Under the pieces are notes generated by a model. That model did no database searches and was not told where the DNA came from. It saw nothing but the letters and a program-made list of their open reading frames with translations. From Haloarcula marismortui ATCC 43049 (GTDB taxonomy: Archaea; Halobacteriota; Halobacteria; Halobacteriales; Haloarculaceae), in the NCBI RefSeq assembly GCF_000011085.1, contig NC_006396.1, positions 248,001 through 312,000 on the forward strand: 64,000 nt of DNA, read 5' to 3'. The first letter of the stretch is position 1, and every line of letters starts with the position of its first letter. The translations under genes were made by a program, and so were the position numbers. Of the stretch, positions 15,796 to 25,437 are shown piece by piece.

Positions 15796-18375
15796 ATGAC
15801 AGAGTCCGACGGTTGTTCGGATGGCGGTGCGTGTGGCGGCGCGAGTGCCGACGGTCCCCCTACAGCAACGCACTCGCATGATGGGCCCCACGTCGCACAG
15901 CTGTCCGTCCCGGAGATGGACTGTCCCTCCTGTGCGGGAAAGGTGGAGTCGAGCGTCCGTGAACTGTCTGGCATCAAGGCCGTTGACCCACAGGTAACAA
16001 CGGGTCGACTCACCGTTGAGTACGACGAGACTGAGACGGACGTGGATGCGATAGCGGCGCGCGTCGAGGCGGCGGGCTACACCGTCCCAGACGACGGCGG
16101 CGAGACGCTGCGATTCAGCGTTCCGGAGATGGACTGTGCTTCCTGCGCTGGGAAGGTCGAAAGCGCGCTCGGTGGGGTCGACGGCATCAGAAGCGCCGAA
16201 ACACGCCCGACCACCGGGACGGTCGTTGTCACGTACGACCGGGACGCGACGACGGAAGGAGACCTCGTGGCCGCTATCGAGAGTGCCGGCTACGAGGTCA
16301 CGGAGACGACGGGCGAGGACGACACGGGGACCAGACAGCCGGACGAAAACGGCTCGCTCTGGACCAGTTCGAGAGCGCTGAAGACGTGGGCCAGCGGCGT
16401 GTTCGTGGCCTTCGGCCTCCTCTTCGAGTTCCTGTTGCGCGGCGCGAACGCGCAGGTCGGAAGCGTGCTCGGCTCGCCGCTCCACGTCGCCGATATCCTG
16501 TTTCTCATCGCGGTAGCGACCGGCGGCCAGGAAATCCTGCGTGGCGGCTACTACTCCCTGAAAAACCGGAATCTTGACATCGACCTGCTGATGTCTATCG
16601 CCATTCTGGGCGCGCTCACCGCCAGTCTGGCCTTCGGCGAGGCGCTGTATTTCGAGGCCGCGACGCTGGCGTTCCTCTTCAGCATCGCGGAACTGCTAGA
16701 GCGGTACTCGATGGACCGCGCGCGGAACTCGCTTGCGGAACTGATGGACCTCTCGCCCGACGAAGCGACGGTCAAACGTGACGGAGCCGAGGAGGTCCTG
16801 CCTGTCGATGACGTACAGGTCGGCGATGTCGTCGTCATCAGGCCCGGCGAGAAGATTCCGATGGATGGTGAGGTCATCGACGGAACCAGCGCGGTGAATC
16901 AGGCCCCGATTACCGGCGAGAGCGTCCCGGTCGACAAGACCGAGGGCGACGAGGTGTACGCTGGAACCATCAACGAAGAGGGGTATCTGGAAGTGCAGGT
17001 CACGGCGGCGGCCAGCGACAACACCCTCTCGCGCATCGTTCAGATGGTCGAAGACGCCCAGTCGAACAAGACCGAGCGCGAGCAGTTCGTCGAGCGCTTC
17101 TCGGCGTACTACACGCCGGTCGTCGTCGCCTTCGCCGTTCTTGTGACGCTTTCGTCTCCCGCCGTATTCGGGGTGGCGTGGTCGACCGCGGTCGTGCACG
17201 GACTGACGCTGTTGGTGCTTGCCTGTCCCTGCGCATTCGTTATTTCGACGCCCGTGTCGGTCGTCTCAGGTATCACCAGCGCCGCGAAGAACGGCGTACT
17301 CATCAAGGGCGGGAACCACCTCGAAGCGATGGGTGATGTCGACGTGGTCGCCTTCGACAAGACGGGGACGCTGACGAAAGGTGAACTGACCGTCACCGAC
17401 GTGGTTCCGCTGAACGGGAACACCGAACAAGGAGTTCTGCAGTGCGCTCGCGGGCTCGAACAGCGGAGCGAACACCCCATCGGCGAGGCCATTGTCGCTG
17501 AGGCGGGGACCGCTGGCGTGGAGAGCGCCGATGTCGACGACTTCGAGAGCATCACCGGCAAGGGCGTCCGGGCGGACCTTGACGGGACGCCCCACTACGC
17601 TGGGAAGCCGGGGCTGTTCGAGGAGCTCGGCTTCGACCTCTCACACGTTCACGCCACTACCGATGGCGGCGTCGTCACAAAAACGGCCCAGCAGCTCTGT
17701 GAGCGCAACAACTGTCTGGACCTGCTGGAAGACGCCGTCCCCGAGCTTCAGGCCGAAGGGAAGACGGTCGTCATCGTGGGCACGGACGAAGAGATAGAGG
17801 GCATCATCGCCGTCGCCGACGAGGTACGCCCGGCGGCGAAAGCCACCGTTTCACGGCTCCGGGACTTGGGTGTTGAGCGGACGGTGATGCTCACCGGCGA
17901 CAACGAGCGCACTGCGGGGGCTATCGCCCGGGAGGTCGGAATCGACGACTATCAGGCCGAACTCCTGCCCGACGAGAAAGTCGCCGCTATCGATGACCTC
18001 GTTGCCGAGTACGAAAACGTCGCGATGGTCGGAGACGGCATCAATGACGCGCCGGCACTGGCGAGCGCGACCGTGGGCGTCGCGATGGGGGCCGCTGGCA
18101 CGGACACAGCGCTTGAGACGGCCGACATCGCCCTGATGAGTGACGACCTCTCGAGGCTCCCGTACCTGTACGAACTGGCGAACGACGCGAACGGCGTCAT
18201 CCGGCAGAACATCTGGGCCAGCCTGGCGGTCAAGGCTGGGCTCGCGCTCGCCGTGCCGTTCAGCGTCGTTCCCATCTGGGCTGCTGTGCTGGCCGGCGAC
18301 GCCGGCATGACAACGGCCGTGACCGGGAACGCGCTGCGGCTCTCACGAGTCCGGTCGGAGAGCGGCGACGGTTAG
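15796..18375 (+). CDS. zntA: Zn/Cd/Pb-type heavy-metal P1B-ATPase
   Basis: An 859-residue P-type ATPase from ATG 15796. The N-terminus is Cys/His-rich (MTESDGCSDGGACGG, HSHDGPH), followed by two HMA domains with MDCPSCAGK (Cys43, Cys46) and MDCASCAGK (Cys114, Cys117). Then come the membrane CPC motif (477-479), the phosphorylated Asp521 in DKTGTLTKG, and GDGINDAPAL. The last helix reads LAGDAGMTTAVTGNALRL with the membrane Asp typical of Zn2+/Cd2+/Pb2+ exporters rather than copper pumps. It extrudes divalent metal. Its stop overlaps the convergent SBP gene by 4 nt. Confidence 0.93.
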   Translation: MTESDGCSDGGACGGASADGPPTATHSHDGPHVAQLSVPEMDCPSCAGKVESSVRELSGIKAVDPQVTTGRLTVEYDETETDVDAIAARVEAAGYTVPDDGGETLRFSVPEMDCASCAGKVESALGGVDGIRSAETRPTTGTVVVTYDRDATTEGDLVAAIESAGYEVTETTGEDDTGTRQPDENGSLWTSSRALKTWASGVFVAFGLLFEFLLRGANAQVGSVLGSPLHVADILFLIAVATGGQEILRGGYYSLKNRNLDIDLLMSIAILGALTASLAFGEALYFEAATLAFLFSIAELLERYSMDRARNSLAELMDLSPDEATVKRDGAEEVLPVDDVQVGDVVVIRPGEKIPMDGEVIDGTSAVNQAPITGESVPVDKTEGDEVYAGTINEEGYLEVQVTAAASDNTLSRIVQMVEDAQSNKTEREQFVERFSAYYTPVVVAFAVLVTLSSPAVFGVAWSTAVVHGLTLLVLACPCAFVISTPVSVVSGITSAAKNGVLIKGGNHLEAMGDVDVVAFDKTGTLTKGELTVTDVVPLNGNTEQGVLQCARGLEQRSEHPIGEAIVAEAGTAGVESADVDDFESITGKGVRADLDGTPHYAGKPGLFEELGFDLSHVHATTDGGVVTKTAQQLCERNNCLDLLEDAVPELQAEGKTVVIVGTDEEIEGIIAVADEVRPAAKATVSRLRDLGVERTVMLTGDNERTAGAIAREVGIDDYQAELLPDEKVAAIDDLVAEYENVAMVGDGINDAPALASATVGVAMGAAGTDTALETADIALMSDDLSRLPYLYELANDANGVIRQNIWASLAVKAGLALAVPFSVVPIWAAVLAGDAGMTTAVTGNALRLSRVRSESGDG

Positions 18376-19571
18376 ATATCGCCGGCGCGGATGTCCGCGA
18401 TTCGCTGGCGGTCATACAGCGTCTCTTCCTCGTCGAACTCGTCCGGGAACAGCTGTTTTGCGGCTCGCTCTGTCTTCGAGAGGTTGATAATCGGTCCCTG
18501 GTACATCCCGCCAGCCGGGTACACAGCGCCGTTCTGCACGGCAGTGAGCTGGCTTGCTGTGTCGTGGTCCTGCAGAAACGAGCGGTACGTGTCCTCGAAC
18601 GCTGTATCCGTCCGATGGGTGTCCGTGTACAGCAACAGCACCTCCGGATCGATTTCGAGGAGCGGCTCGTAGTCGATCGTCCCTCGGTCGGACGTGAAAC
18701 TCTGGATCTCGCTCCCGGCGAGCGCATCGCTCACCCCCAGGTCGCGCCAGTGCTTGTATGCCGTTCGGTCCCCGAGCCGGTACGGATAAAACGTCTCCGG
18801 CTCGGTCGACCCCGGCGAGAGGAGCGCGATTTCCGGACGCTGGTCTTCCGGGGGGAGCCGTTCCTGCAATCGGTCGAGGAACCCTTCGTGGAGACTTGAG
18901 AGTGCCCGGAACCGGTCCTGTCGCTGGAACACTGCGGCTACCTTCTCGGTCGCTTCGTACAGGCTGTAGTACGGATAGTCCTCATGCCAGGAGTACGTCG
19001 AGAAACTGGTGTTCCCACAGAACGGGCCGACGCGTTCGTGCATCTCCTCGACATCCGACCGGTCCCAGTTCGGGATGAGATTCACCATGTAGTTGGGGTC
19101 GATGAAGTGAACACCGGCGTCGATTTCGAGTAGTAGTTCCTTCGAAATACCGTCCTGCCAGAGTGAAACCATGTCCTCTTTCGACGGTGAAAGTCCCGGC
19201 ACGTCCTCGTAATGCCACGTGCGGTACTCCCCGCTGAGAACGACCGCGCTCGGTTTGGTCAGGCCGAGTGCGACGCCCATATCGGCCCAGCTGGCGTTTT
19301 CTGCGACCCACGTCTGTGGCACTGTCTCGAATGACACCTCTCCCACTGGTTCGACGGTGACGCGGTAAGGCTTGTCCGTGGCCGCCGTCTCCGCCGGTTT
19401 GGACTCCGTTGCTGTTGTTGTGGCCGTTTCCGTGGCAGTCTCCGAGTCCGACGGGTCTGAGCCGCTGCTTCCCGTACACCCAGACAACAGTCCTCCAGCG
19501 AGGACCGTCCCGCCGCAGGTGACGTATTCGCGTCGTGTCAGCTCCGACTGGTCATTTGAATTACTCGACAT
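18372..19571 (-). CDS. Iron-type ABC transporter substrate-binding Tat lipoprotein
   Basis: A 399-residue secreted lipoprotein. The Tat motif (LTRREYV) and lipobox LSGC (Cys32) precede a Thr/Ser/Glu-rich linker (about residues 33-65) and a BtuF/FhuD-type two-lobe domain (VEPVGEVSFETVPQTWVAENASWADMGVALGL; RGTIDYEPLLEIDPEVLLLYTD). The fold and the operator suggest Fe(III)-siderophore or other metal uptake. No permease or ATPase gene is adjacent, so it must use components encoded elsewhere. A perfect 18-bp palindrome between box A and the ATG (19574-19591) predicts iron-dependent repression. Confidence 0.85.
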   Translation of the reverse strand: MSSNSNDQSELTRREYVTCGGTVLAGGLLSGCTGSSGSDPSDSETATETATTTATESKPAETAATDKPYRVTVEPVGEVSFETVPQTWVAENASWADMGVALGLTKPSAVVLSGEYRTWHYEDVPGLSPSKEDMVSLWQDGISKELLLEIDAGVHFIDPNYMVNLIPNWDRSDVEEMHERVGPFCGNTSFSTYSWHEDYPYYSLYEATEKVAAVFQRQDRFRALSSLHEGFLDRLQERLPPEDQRPEIALLSPGSTEPETFYPYRLGDRTAYKHWRDLGVSDALAGSEIQSFTSDRGTIDYEPLLEIDPEVLLLYTDTHRTDTAFEDTYRSFLQDHDTASQLTAVQNGAVYPAGGMYQGPIINLSKTERAAKQLFPDEFDEEETLYDRQRIADIRAGDI

Positions 19572-19573
19572 GA

Positions 19574-19591
19574 TTTTAGGCTAGCCTAAAA
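19574..19591 (-). promoter_or_regulatory. Perfect 18-bp DtxR/SirR-type palindrome (iron box)
   Basis: TTTTAGGCTAGCCTAAAA is its own reverse complement and closely resembles the DtxR/IdeR/SirR consensus TTAGGTTAGCCTAA. It ends 2 nt before the ATG of the substrate-binding lipoprotein and directly follows the box A (TTTATATT on the minus strand, about 19593-19602), so a bound repressor would block initiation. Haloarchaeal Idr/SirR proteins are the expected regulators. Confidence 0.75.
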
Positions 19592-19824
19592 AATATAAAA
19601 CGGCTTCGGTTCCCGTCCCATAGAACGCTCCCATCGAAGCGTGGCTACCGGTGGGGCCAGTGCAGTCAAACGGACAGACTGGGAACACGCTGAAAGACCC
19701 TTCGGATAATCACCATGACTGGGTGCTGCCAGCGGTGATAGCTTGGGACCGGTCTCTCGCTCGGACACCACAGAGCCAGTCCACTGTAATATTAAGTAGA
19801 CGCCACGAGTAGCGTCCATCCGGT

Positions 19825-20544
19825 ATGGAACTCACATGGTACGGCCATTCGACGTGGCACGTGACAGTCGACGACACCGAATTGCTCATCGACCCGTTTT
19901 TCGATAACCCACACACAGACACCGACCCCGAAGAACTGGGCCCGGACTACGTGTTGTTGACCCACGGCCACGCCGACCACATCGGCGACGTGGACCGCTA
20001 CGAGGGCTGTGGGCTCGTGGCGACGCCGGAGGTCGTCGAGTACTGCAAGGACAACTTCGGCGAGTTCAACGCCGTCGGCGGCATGGGGATGAACCTCGGC
20101 GGCACCGTCGAAATCGGCGACGCGTTCGTCACGATGCACCGGGCAGACCACACGAACGGCATGGAAACCAGCTACGGCGCGAGCGGCGGGATGCCAGGCG
20201 GGTTCATCATCTCCGATACGAAGCCGACACAGGTCAGCGACGCAGAGTCGACGACGTTCTACCACGCCGGCGACACCGGTCTCATGACGGAGATGCGCGA
20301 CGTCATCGGCCCGTTCCTTGAACCGGACGCCGCGGCGGTGCCGGTCGGCGACCACTTCACGATGGGACCGATGCAGGCTGCCGTTGCTGTCGACTGGCTG
20401 GACGTCGACCACGCATTCCCGATGCACTACGACACGTTCCCACCCATCGAAATCGAGACGCAAGACTTCGTGAACGAGGTCAAAGGCACCGGAAGCGATG
20501 CCGACGTTCACGTCCTTGACGGCGACGAGACCTTCGAGCTTTAA
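19825..20544 (+). CDS. UPF0173-type metallo-beta-lactamase-fold hydrolase
   Basis: A 239-residue MBL-fold protein of the UPF0173 type: [27 protein letters not shown], the metal motif [13 protein letters not shown] (HxHxDH), [29 protein letters not shown] and a late [13 protein letters not shown]. All metal ligands (three His, Asp, late His) appear intact, so zinc-dependent hydrolase activity is expected. The physiological substrate of the family is unknown. It is convergent with the histidine kinase, sharing the TTAA at 20541-20544 as overlapping stop codons. Confidence 0.88.
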   Translation: MELTWYGHSTWHVTVDDTELLIDPFFDNPHTDTDPEELGPDYVLLTHGHADHIGDVDRYEGCGLVATPEVVEYCKDNFGEFNAVGGMGMNLGGTVEIGDAFVTMHRADHTNGMETSYGASGGMPGGFIISDTKPTQVSDAESTTFYHAGDTGLMTEMRDVIGPFLEPDAAAVPVGDHFTMGPMQAAVAVDWLDVDHAFPMHYDTFPPIEIETQDFVNEVKGTGSDADVHVLDGDETFEL

Positions 20545-21893
20545 TCCGGTCGTTCCACGTCAGTCACGGTAAACCGTGCGCCGCCGTTCTCGCTGTCACC
20601 GACCGACAGCGACCACCCGTGTTCTTTTGCGATCCGGTTGGCGATGTAGAGTCCGAACCCGCTGTTTTGTTTCTCCGATGCGTACCCCGCCTCGAACACC
20701 CGCTCCGGTGGCGAGACATCAACACCGGGCCCATCGTCCGCGACGAAGAATCCAGACGACGTGGCCCCGACGCGTATCGCAACGTCGGGGCCGCCATGTT
20801 CGACAGCGTTCGAGAGCAGAATCTCAACAAACAGGCGCATCGACTCCGCGTCTGCCAGCAGTCGCCTGTCAGATGTTACTTCAAGCGACGCGGCTTCGAG
20901 CGACAGCGAACTCCATACGTCCCAGACGACCGTCGAGAGCCACTGTTGTTCGGGTTCGAATGTCGGCGAATCACTTGAGGCCAGCGAGACGACCTTATCA
21001 ACAATCCCGGAGAGTTGGTCGATAGAACGCTCGACTGCGTCGACGTGCTCGTCATCGGCCTCGATTTGGGAGAGATGGCCGGTCGATACCTGCAGTTCGT
21101 TTCGGAGTTCGTGTGCGGCCAGCAACGCCACCTTCCGGAGGCGTTCGTTCTGCTGCCTGAGGAGGCGTTCGCGTTCCTTCTGGTCGGTGACATCCTGCGT
21201 AATGCCAATAAGGCCGGCCAGCTCGTCGGTTTCGTCGTACCAGGGGACCTTCGACGTTCGGAGGTGTTTCCCCATTGACGGCGAGAACTCATGGACATCG
21301 AGGATGTCGGTCCCGTCGTTGATGACCTGTAAGTCGTCGCCGCGTGCTGCATCCAGATACGTCGCCCCGGCGGGGAGTCCGTCTTCGTCTCGCCGGCCAA
21401 GCAGTTCCGGGGGTGCGTACGAGGAATCGTTGAGCAGCAGATAGTGCCTGTCAGTGTCTTTTACGTACAGGTGTTCGGAGTTCCGTTCGAACATCGTGGC
21501 GAGGATCGTCTCCGGCCGGGAAGCCGGCCGTGCGGCCATTGTCTCACTGTTTTCGAGCGCCTCACCGACTGCGGCTGCCAGTTCCGGCGAACCCAGATCG
21601 TCGGCAGCGACCGTCTGAATATGGCCTCCACGGTCCGCCGCACTGCCGTACATGATCACTGGGAGGTCCGGATAGAGTCCCGTAGCCGCCTCCGCCAGGT
21701 GTCCGCCCGCCATCCCCTCACACGTCACCGGGACGACGAGGCAGTCAACCGCAGTACGTAGCAGCGTTGTATCGACGCATTCGGGTTCAGCCGTATCGAC
21801 CGTGGCGTCGATTGCTGCCTGTTCAAGTGCCGCCTGTAACTGCTCTCCGGCAGCAGTCTCGGTAGCGATGAGGAGGACAGTCGGCGGGGACAT
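20541..21893 (-). CDS. PAS-domain sensor histidine kinase with degenerate receiver
   Basis: A 450-residue kinase starting at MSPPT (a Met four residues earlier is an alternative). Residues 1-110 look like a receiver ([18 protein letters not shown]) but the phospho-acceptor region reads [15 protein letters not shown] without the usual Asp at the strand end. A PAS domain follows ([35 protein letters not shown]), then HisKA with [10 protein letters not shown] (the phospho-His) and HATPase with [18 protein letters not shown] and [15 protein letters not shown]. It is a typical haloarchaeal cytosolic kinase; the cognate regulator is not adjacent. Confidence 0.88.
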   Translation of the reverse strand: MSPPTVLLIATETAAGEQLQAALEQAAIDATVDTAEPECVDTTLLRTAVDCLVVPVTCEGMAGGHLAEAATGLYPDLPVIMYGSAADRGGHIQTVAADDLGSPELAAAVGEALENSETMAARPASRPETILATMFERNSEHLYVKDTDRHYLLLNDSSYAPPELLGRRDEDGLPAGATYLDAARGDDLQVINDGTDILDVHEFSPSMGKHLRTSKVPWYDETDELAGLIGITQDVTDQKERERLLRQQNERLRKVALLAAHELRNELQVSTGHLSQIEADDEHVDAVERSIDQLSGIVDKVVSLASSDSPTFEPEQQWLSTVVWDVWSSLSLEAASLEVTSDRRLLADAESMRLFVEILLSNAVEHGGPDVAIRVGATSSGFFVADDGPGVDVSPPERVFEAGYASEKQNSGFGLYIANRIAKEHGWSLSVGDSENGGARFTVTDVERPD

Positions 21894-21927
21894 CAACACG
21901 CCCACGATTTGTACTGGGATTGTAAAT

Positions 21928-22116
21928 ATGTTTAGTAGTCATGATGACGATGCGACAGGAAGCAACAACGGGACGAGCCTCTACGACCGATACTGGACAC
22001 CGGTGTTCGCAGTGACCGGTCATCTTCTGTGTGTGCCCGTTAACTGGGCTGAATGGACACTATGGAGCAATTTCATGGCACGGTACCTGCCTCCTGACCA
22101 GAGAACCGTACGGTGA
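21928..22116 (+). CDS. Possible small protein, 62 aa (weak)
   Basis: The 326-base gap between the kinase and the gene at 22220 contains one open frame of 62 codons starting MFSSHDDDATGSNNGTS with an acidic Asn/Asp-rich start and a moderately hydrophobic Trp/Tyr-containing middle (YWTPVFAVTGHLLCVPVNW). GC is lower than in neighbouring genes and I see no clear ribosome site. Apart from this the gap holds the kinase promoter, a small hairpin (GCTGTC/GACAGC near 22133) and nothing else recognisable. Confidence 0.22.
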   Translation: MFSSHDDDATGSNNGTSLYDRYWTPVFAVTGHLLCVPVNWAEWTLWSNFMARYLPPDQRTVR

Positions 22117-22219
22117 TGTTCGATAGAAAGAGCTGTCGACGGGACAGCCAATAGCCAGTAATGATGGTCAGATGAAAGGATTCACAACAACCGAGTATCC
22201 GGACAGCGTATAGCTAGGT

Positions 22220-22462
22220 GTGTCCGAAACGTACGTGTGCGCCCGATGTCAGGACGCCGTCGAGCGAAACTTCGAGGTTCGGTCGATCATCAGGACCTGC
22301 AGCGAGTGCGGCGAGAACGGACGGTTCCTCCACAGGTCGCTGGTTGAGTCGCTCTCTACAATCGCCACGGAGAACCAGCCGGACGGCTGGGACCAGATGA
22401 CACTGGACGAGCGGTTCGAAGCGGCGCTCAAAGAGGGCCTCATCACGGTCACACGGAAATAA
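22220..22462 (+). CDS. Small CxxC zinc-finger protein, 80 aa
   Basis: An 80-residue protein from a GTG start. It begins SETYVCARCQDAVERNFEVRSIIRTCSECGENGRFLHRS, giving two CxxC pairs 18 residues apart that should bind one zinc ion, and ends in a helical acidic tail (WDQMTLDERFEAALKEGLITVTRK). No family name is certain. Its size and design resemble the many haloarchaeal small zinc proteins, which act as adaptors or regulators. It is convergent with ilvD. Confidence 0.65.
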   Translation: MSETYVCARCQDAVERNFEVRSIIRTCSECGENGRFLHRSLVESLSTIATENQPDGWDQMTLDERFEAALKEGLITVTRK

Positions 22463-22524
22463 GTCTGTACTGCCGGACTGACAGCGCTGTTCGGTCCGAT
22501 AAAAACCCTGAGGTCGTTAGGCTC

Positions 22525-24252
22525 TCAGTCCCACTTCGCGCCGGGGTTCGTCACCGCACCGTTGGCCGCGGAGCCGAAATCATTGTGGTACTTGGCCAGT
22601 ACGCCGCTGTCGTACGTCGGTTCTGGGTCGTGGCCTTCGAGGCGCTGTTGCATCTCATCTTCGGTGAGGTCGACTGACAGTTCGTGGTCGTCGATGTCGA
22701 TGGTGATGGTGTCACCGTCCTCCAGAGCGGCGATTGGGCCGCCGACGAACGCCTCGGGGGCGACGTGGCCGATAGAGAAGCCGCGGGTCGCGCCGGAGAA
22801 GCGGCCGTCAGTGAACAGCGCCACGTCCTCTGCGTGGCCCTGGCCGGCGACAGCCGAGGTGACGCCCAGCATCTCGCGCATCCCGGGGCCGCCCTGTGGC
22901 CCCTCGTTGCGGATACAGATCACGTCCCCGGACTCGACGTGGCCCTCCTGAACGTACTCCATAGCTCCTTCCTCCTGCTCGAACACGCGGACCGGCCCCT
23001 CGTGGTGGAGGTGGTCCTCGCCGGTGATTTTGATGACCGCACCGTCGGGCGCGAGGTTGCCGGAGAGGATGCGGATTGCACCGCGCTCGTGGATGGGGTC
23101 CTCGACAGTGTTGAGATAGTCCACATCGAGGTCCTCGACTGTTGGCGGGTCGATCTGTTCGAGTTCCTCTGCGATTGTGTTGCCCGTGACCGTGAGCGCG
23201 TCACCGTGGAGCAGGCCGGCGTCGTTCAGGGCCCGCAACACGACCGGGACACCGCCGACCTCGTGGAGGTCGTTCATGACCCGCTCGCCGCCGGGCTGGA
23301 GGTCGGCGATTTTGGGCGTCCGGGCGCTGATTTCGTTGAACGTCTCGATATCGAGGTCGATGCCGGCCTCCGCCGCGAGCGCGAGCAGGTGGAGAACGGC
23401 GTTGGTCGACCCGCCGACCGCAACCTGCAGGGCGATGGCGTTCTCGAAGGACTCGCGGGTGAGGAAGTCTGAGGGGCTACGGCGTTCCTGCACTACTTCG
23501 ACGGCGAGTTCGCCGGCTCGGCGGGCTTCCTCGTAGCGGGACTCGTGTTCGGCCGGCGGGGAGGCCGACCCGAGCGGCGCGAAACCGAGCGCTTCGGAGA
23601 TAGATGCCATCGTGTTGGCGGTGAACATCCCGCCACAGGAGCCCGCACCGGGGCAGGCATGGCGTTCCATCTCGTCGAGTTCGCCTTCGCTCATCTCCCC
23701 GTCGGCGACCGCGCCGACGCCCTCGAAGACGTTCTGGATAGTGACCTCACGCCCGTCGTGCTCGCCGGGCATGATGGAGCCGCCATAGAGGAAGACGCTG
23801 GGCAGGTCCGTCCGGATGGCGGCCATCATCATCCCAGGCATGTTCTTGTCACAGCCGCCGATGGTGACGATGCCGTCCATGCGCTCGCCGAAGGTGACGA
23901 GTTCGACTGAGTCGGCGATTATCTCACGCGAGATGAGCGACGCCTTCATCCCCTCGGTCCCCATCGAGATGGCGTCGGAGATGGTGATGGTCCCGAACTC
24001 GATTGGCATCCCTTCGGTGTCGTCGATACCATCGTAGGCGGCGTCGGCCACGTCGTCGAGATGGACGTTACACGGCGTGATGTCGGCAGCGGGGTTCGCA
24101 ACGCCGATCATCGGCGAGGAGAGGTCCTCGTCGTCGTAGCCCATCGCGCGGAACATCGCGCGGTGGGGGGCTTTCTCGTATCCCTCCGTCACCTCGGTAC
24201 TCCGCAGGTCCGGGTCTTTTTCCGGACGTTCTTGCCGCTCCTGATTGCTCAT
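22525..24252 (-). CDS. ilvD: Dihydroxy-acid dehydratase IlvD
   Basis: A 575-residue enzyme converting 2,3-dihydroxyisovalerate and 2,3-dihydroxy-3-methylvalerate to the 2-oxoacids of Val and Ile. Iron-sulfur ligands are visible: [16 protein letters not shown] and [18 protein letters not shown], with further family blocks [20 protein letters not shown] and [16 protein letters not shown]. It lies 18 kb from the ilvBNC-leuCD operon and is monocistronic. A box A (TTATTTAA on the minus strand, near 24282) lies about 30 nt before the ATG, so a leaderless mRNA is expected. Length is normal. Confidence 0.96.
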   Translation of the reverse strand: MSNQERQERPEKDPDLRSTEVTEGYEKAPHRAMFRAMGYDDEDLSSPMIGVANPAADITPCNVHLDDVADAAYDGIDDTEGMPIEFGTITISDAISMGTEGMKASLISREIIADSVELVTFGERMDGIVTIGGCDKNMPGMMMAAIRTDLPSVFLYGGSIMPGEHDGREVTIQNVFEGVGAVADGEMSEGELDEMERHACPGAGSCGGMFTANTMASISEALGFAPLGSASPPAEHESRYEEARRAGELAVEVVQERRSPSDFLTRESFENAIALQVAVGGSTNAVLHLLALAAEAGIDLDIETFNEISARTPKIADLQPGGERVMNDLHEVGGVPVVLRALNDAGLLHGDALTVTGNTIAEELEQIDPPTVEDLDVDYLNTVEDPIHERGAIRILSGNLAPDGAVIKITGEDHLHHEGPVRVFEQEEGAMEYVQEGHVESGDVICIRNEGPQGGPGMREMLGVTSAVAGQGHAEDVALFTDGRFSGATRGFSIGHVAPEAFVGGPIAALEDGDTITIDIDDHELSVDLTEDEMQQRLEGHDPEPTYDSGVLAKYHNDFGSAANGAVTNPGAKWD

Positions 24253-24373
24253 ATTTCACCGAGGCCATGGGCAACCTTAAATAACTTGTACTCACGCTAA
24301 CGTCCCACATGAGAGCACGGCGAAACCCACCGGTGACAGCAGGTTCTTTTCCGTCGGGAACTTCCGCCGCGGT

Positions 24374-25339
24374 ATGCCGACGGTCACGACCGCTGCGCGA
24401 CTTCATTTCGGGTTTCAGAACCTCTCGCTCGCCCACGAGCGCCTCTATGGCGGTGTCGGGCTTGCCCTCGACGAGCCGCGGCTGACCGTCGAGGCGACAC
24501 GAGCCGACACAGTCCAGTGTGACGACCCGGCGACCGAGCCGTACGTTCAGCGCGTCGTCGACGTGCTTGACGTTCCCGGCGCTGCTGTCTCCGTCGAGGA
24601 GCGGTTCCCGCGACACGTCGGCCTCGGAAGCGGCACACAGCTCTCGCTGGCGACGCTCATCGCCGTCGTTCGGGCCTACGACCGGACCGCTGACGCACGG
24701 ACCTACGCGCCGCAACTGGGACGGGGCGGCCGAAGCGGCGTCGGCGTAGCCGCGTTCGAGTCGGGCGGATTCATCGTTGACGGCGGTCACCCAACGGAGC
24801 GGTTCACGGCCGAACCCCCAGCGGAAGGCGACTGGGATGTGCCGCCAGTGCTGGCGCATCACGACGTGCCCGCACACTGGCGTTTTGTTATCGTCGTCCC
24901 GGACACCGACCCCGGGCAGAGCGGGAGTGCGGAAGACCAGAGTATGCGGCAGGCCGTTGAGCGCGCCGACCCCGGCATCGCCGACGAGATTTCGACGTTA
25001 CTGACTCGCCGGGTTCTTCCTGCGATTGCTACCAGAGACCACGACGACTTCGGGCAGGCCGCGGCGCGGCTGGGCCGACTCAACGGCGCGTGGTACGCTG
25101 ACGAACAGGGCGGCGTCTACCGCCCGCCAGCCGGCGCACTCGTCGATTCACTGGCGAGCGCCCCGGTCATCTCCGGGGCCGGCCAGAGCTCTTGGGGGCC
25201 AACCGTCTGGGGACTGACGACAGCGGACTACGAATCGGAGGCCCGTGACGCGGGTGTGCTGGCACTCGATGCGGCCGATGTCGACGGAACGGTTCGCGTT
25301 GTCGCGCCCCGGAACACCGGTGCGTCGCTGACTGAATAG
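24374..25339 (+). CDS. Beta-RFAP synthase-like GHMP-family protein
   Basis: A 321-residue GHMP-superfamily protein closest to beta-ribofuranosylaminobenzene 5'-phosphate synthase: TTAARLHFGFQNLSLAHERLYGGVGLALDEPRLTVEA, the phosphate loop FPRHVGLGSGTQLSLATL, GRSGVGVAAFESGGFIVDGGH, and APVISGAGQSSWGPTVWGL. In methanogens this enzyme makes the first committed intermediate of methanopterin from 4-hydroxybenzoate and PRPP. The role in haloarchaea, which are thought to use folate-type carriers, is unclear. It is divergent from ilvD and followed by an OYE flavoprotein. Confidence 0.82.
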   Translation: MPTVTTAARLHFGFQNLSLAHERLYGGVGLALDEPRLTVEATRADTVQCDDPATEPYVQRVVDVLDVPGAAVSVEERFPRHVGLGSGTQLSLATLIAVVRAYDRTADARTYAPQLGRGGRSGVGVAAFESGGFIVDGGHPTERFTAEPPAEGDWDVPPVLAHHDVPAHWRFVIVVPDTDPGQSGSAEDQSMRQAVERADPGIADEISTLLTRRVLPAIATRDHDDFGQAAARLGRLNGAWYADEQGGVYRPPAGALVDSLASAPVISGAGQSSWGPTVWGLTTADYESEARDAGVLALDAADVDGTVRVVAPRNTGASLTE

Positions 25340-25437
25340 GGGCCAAGCGGCGGGCCGTTCAGTACCAGTCGCCGGAACTAACGACGATGCTTGCAGCCGC
25401 CAGTGCGGTTATCCGTCTCGCCAGCGAATCCTCGGCG

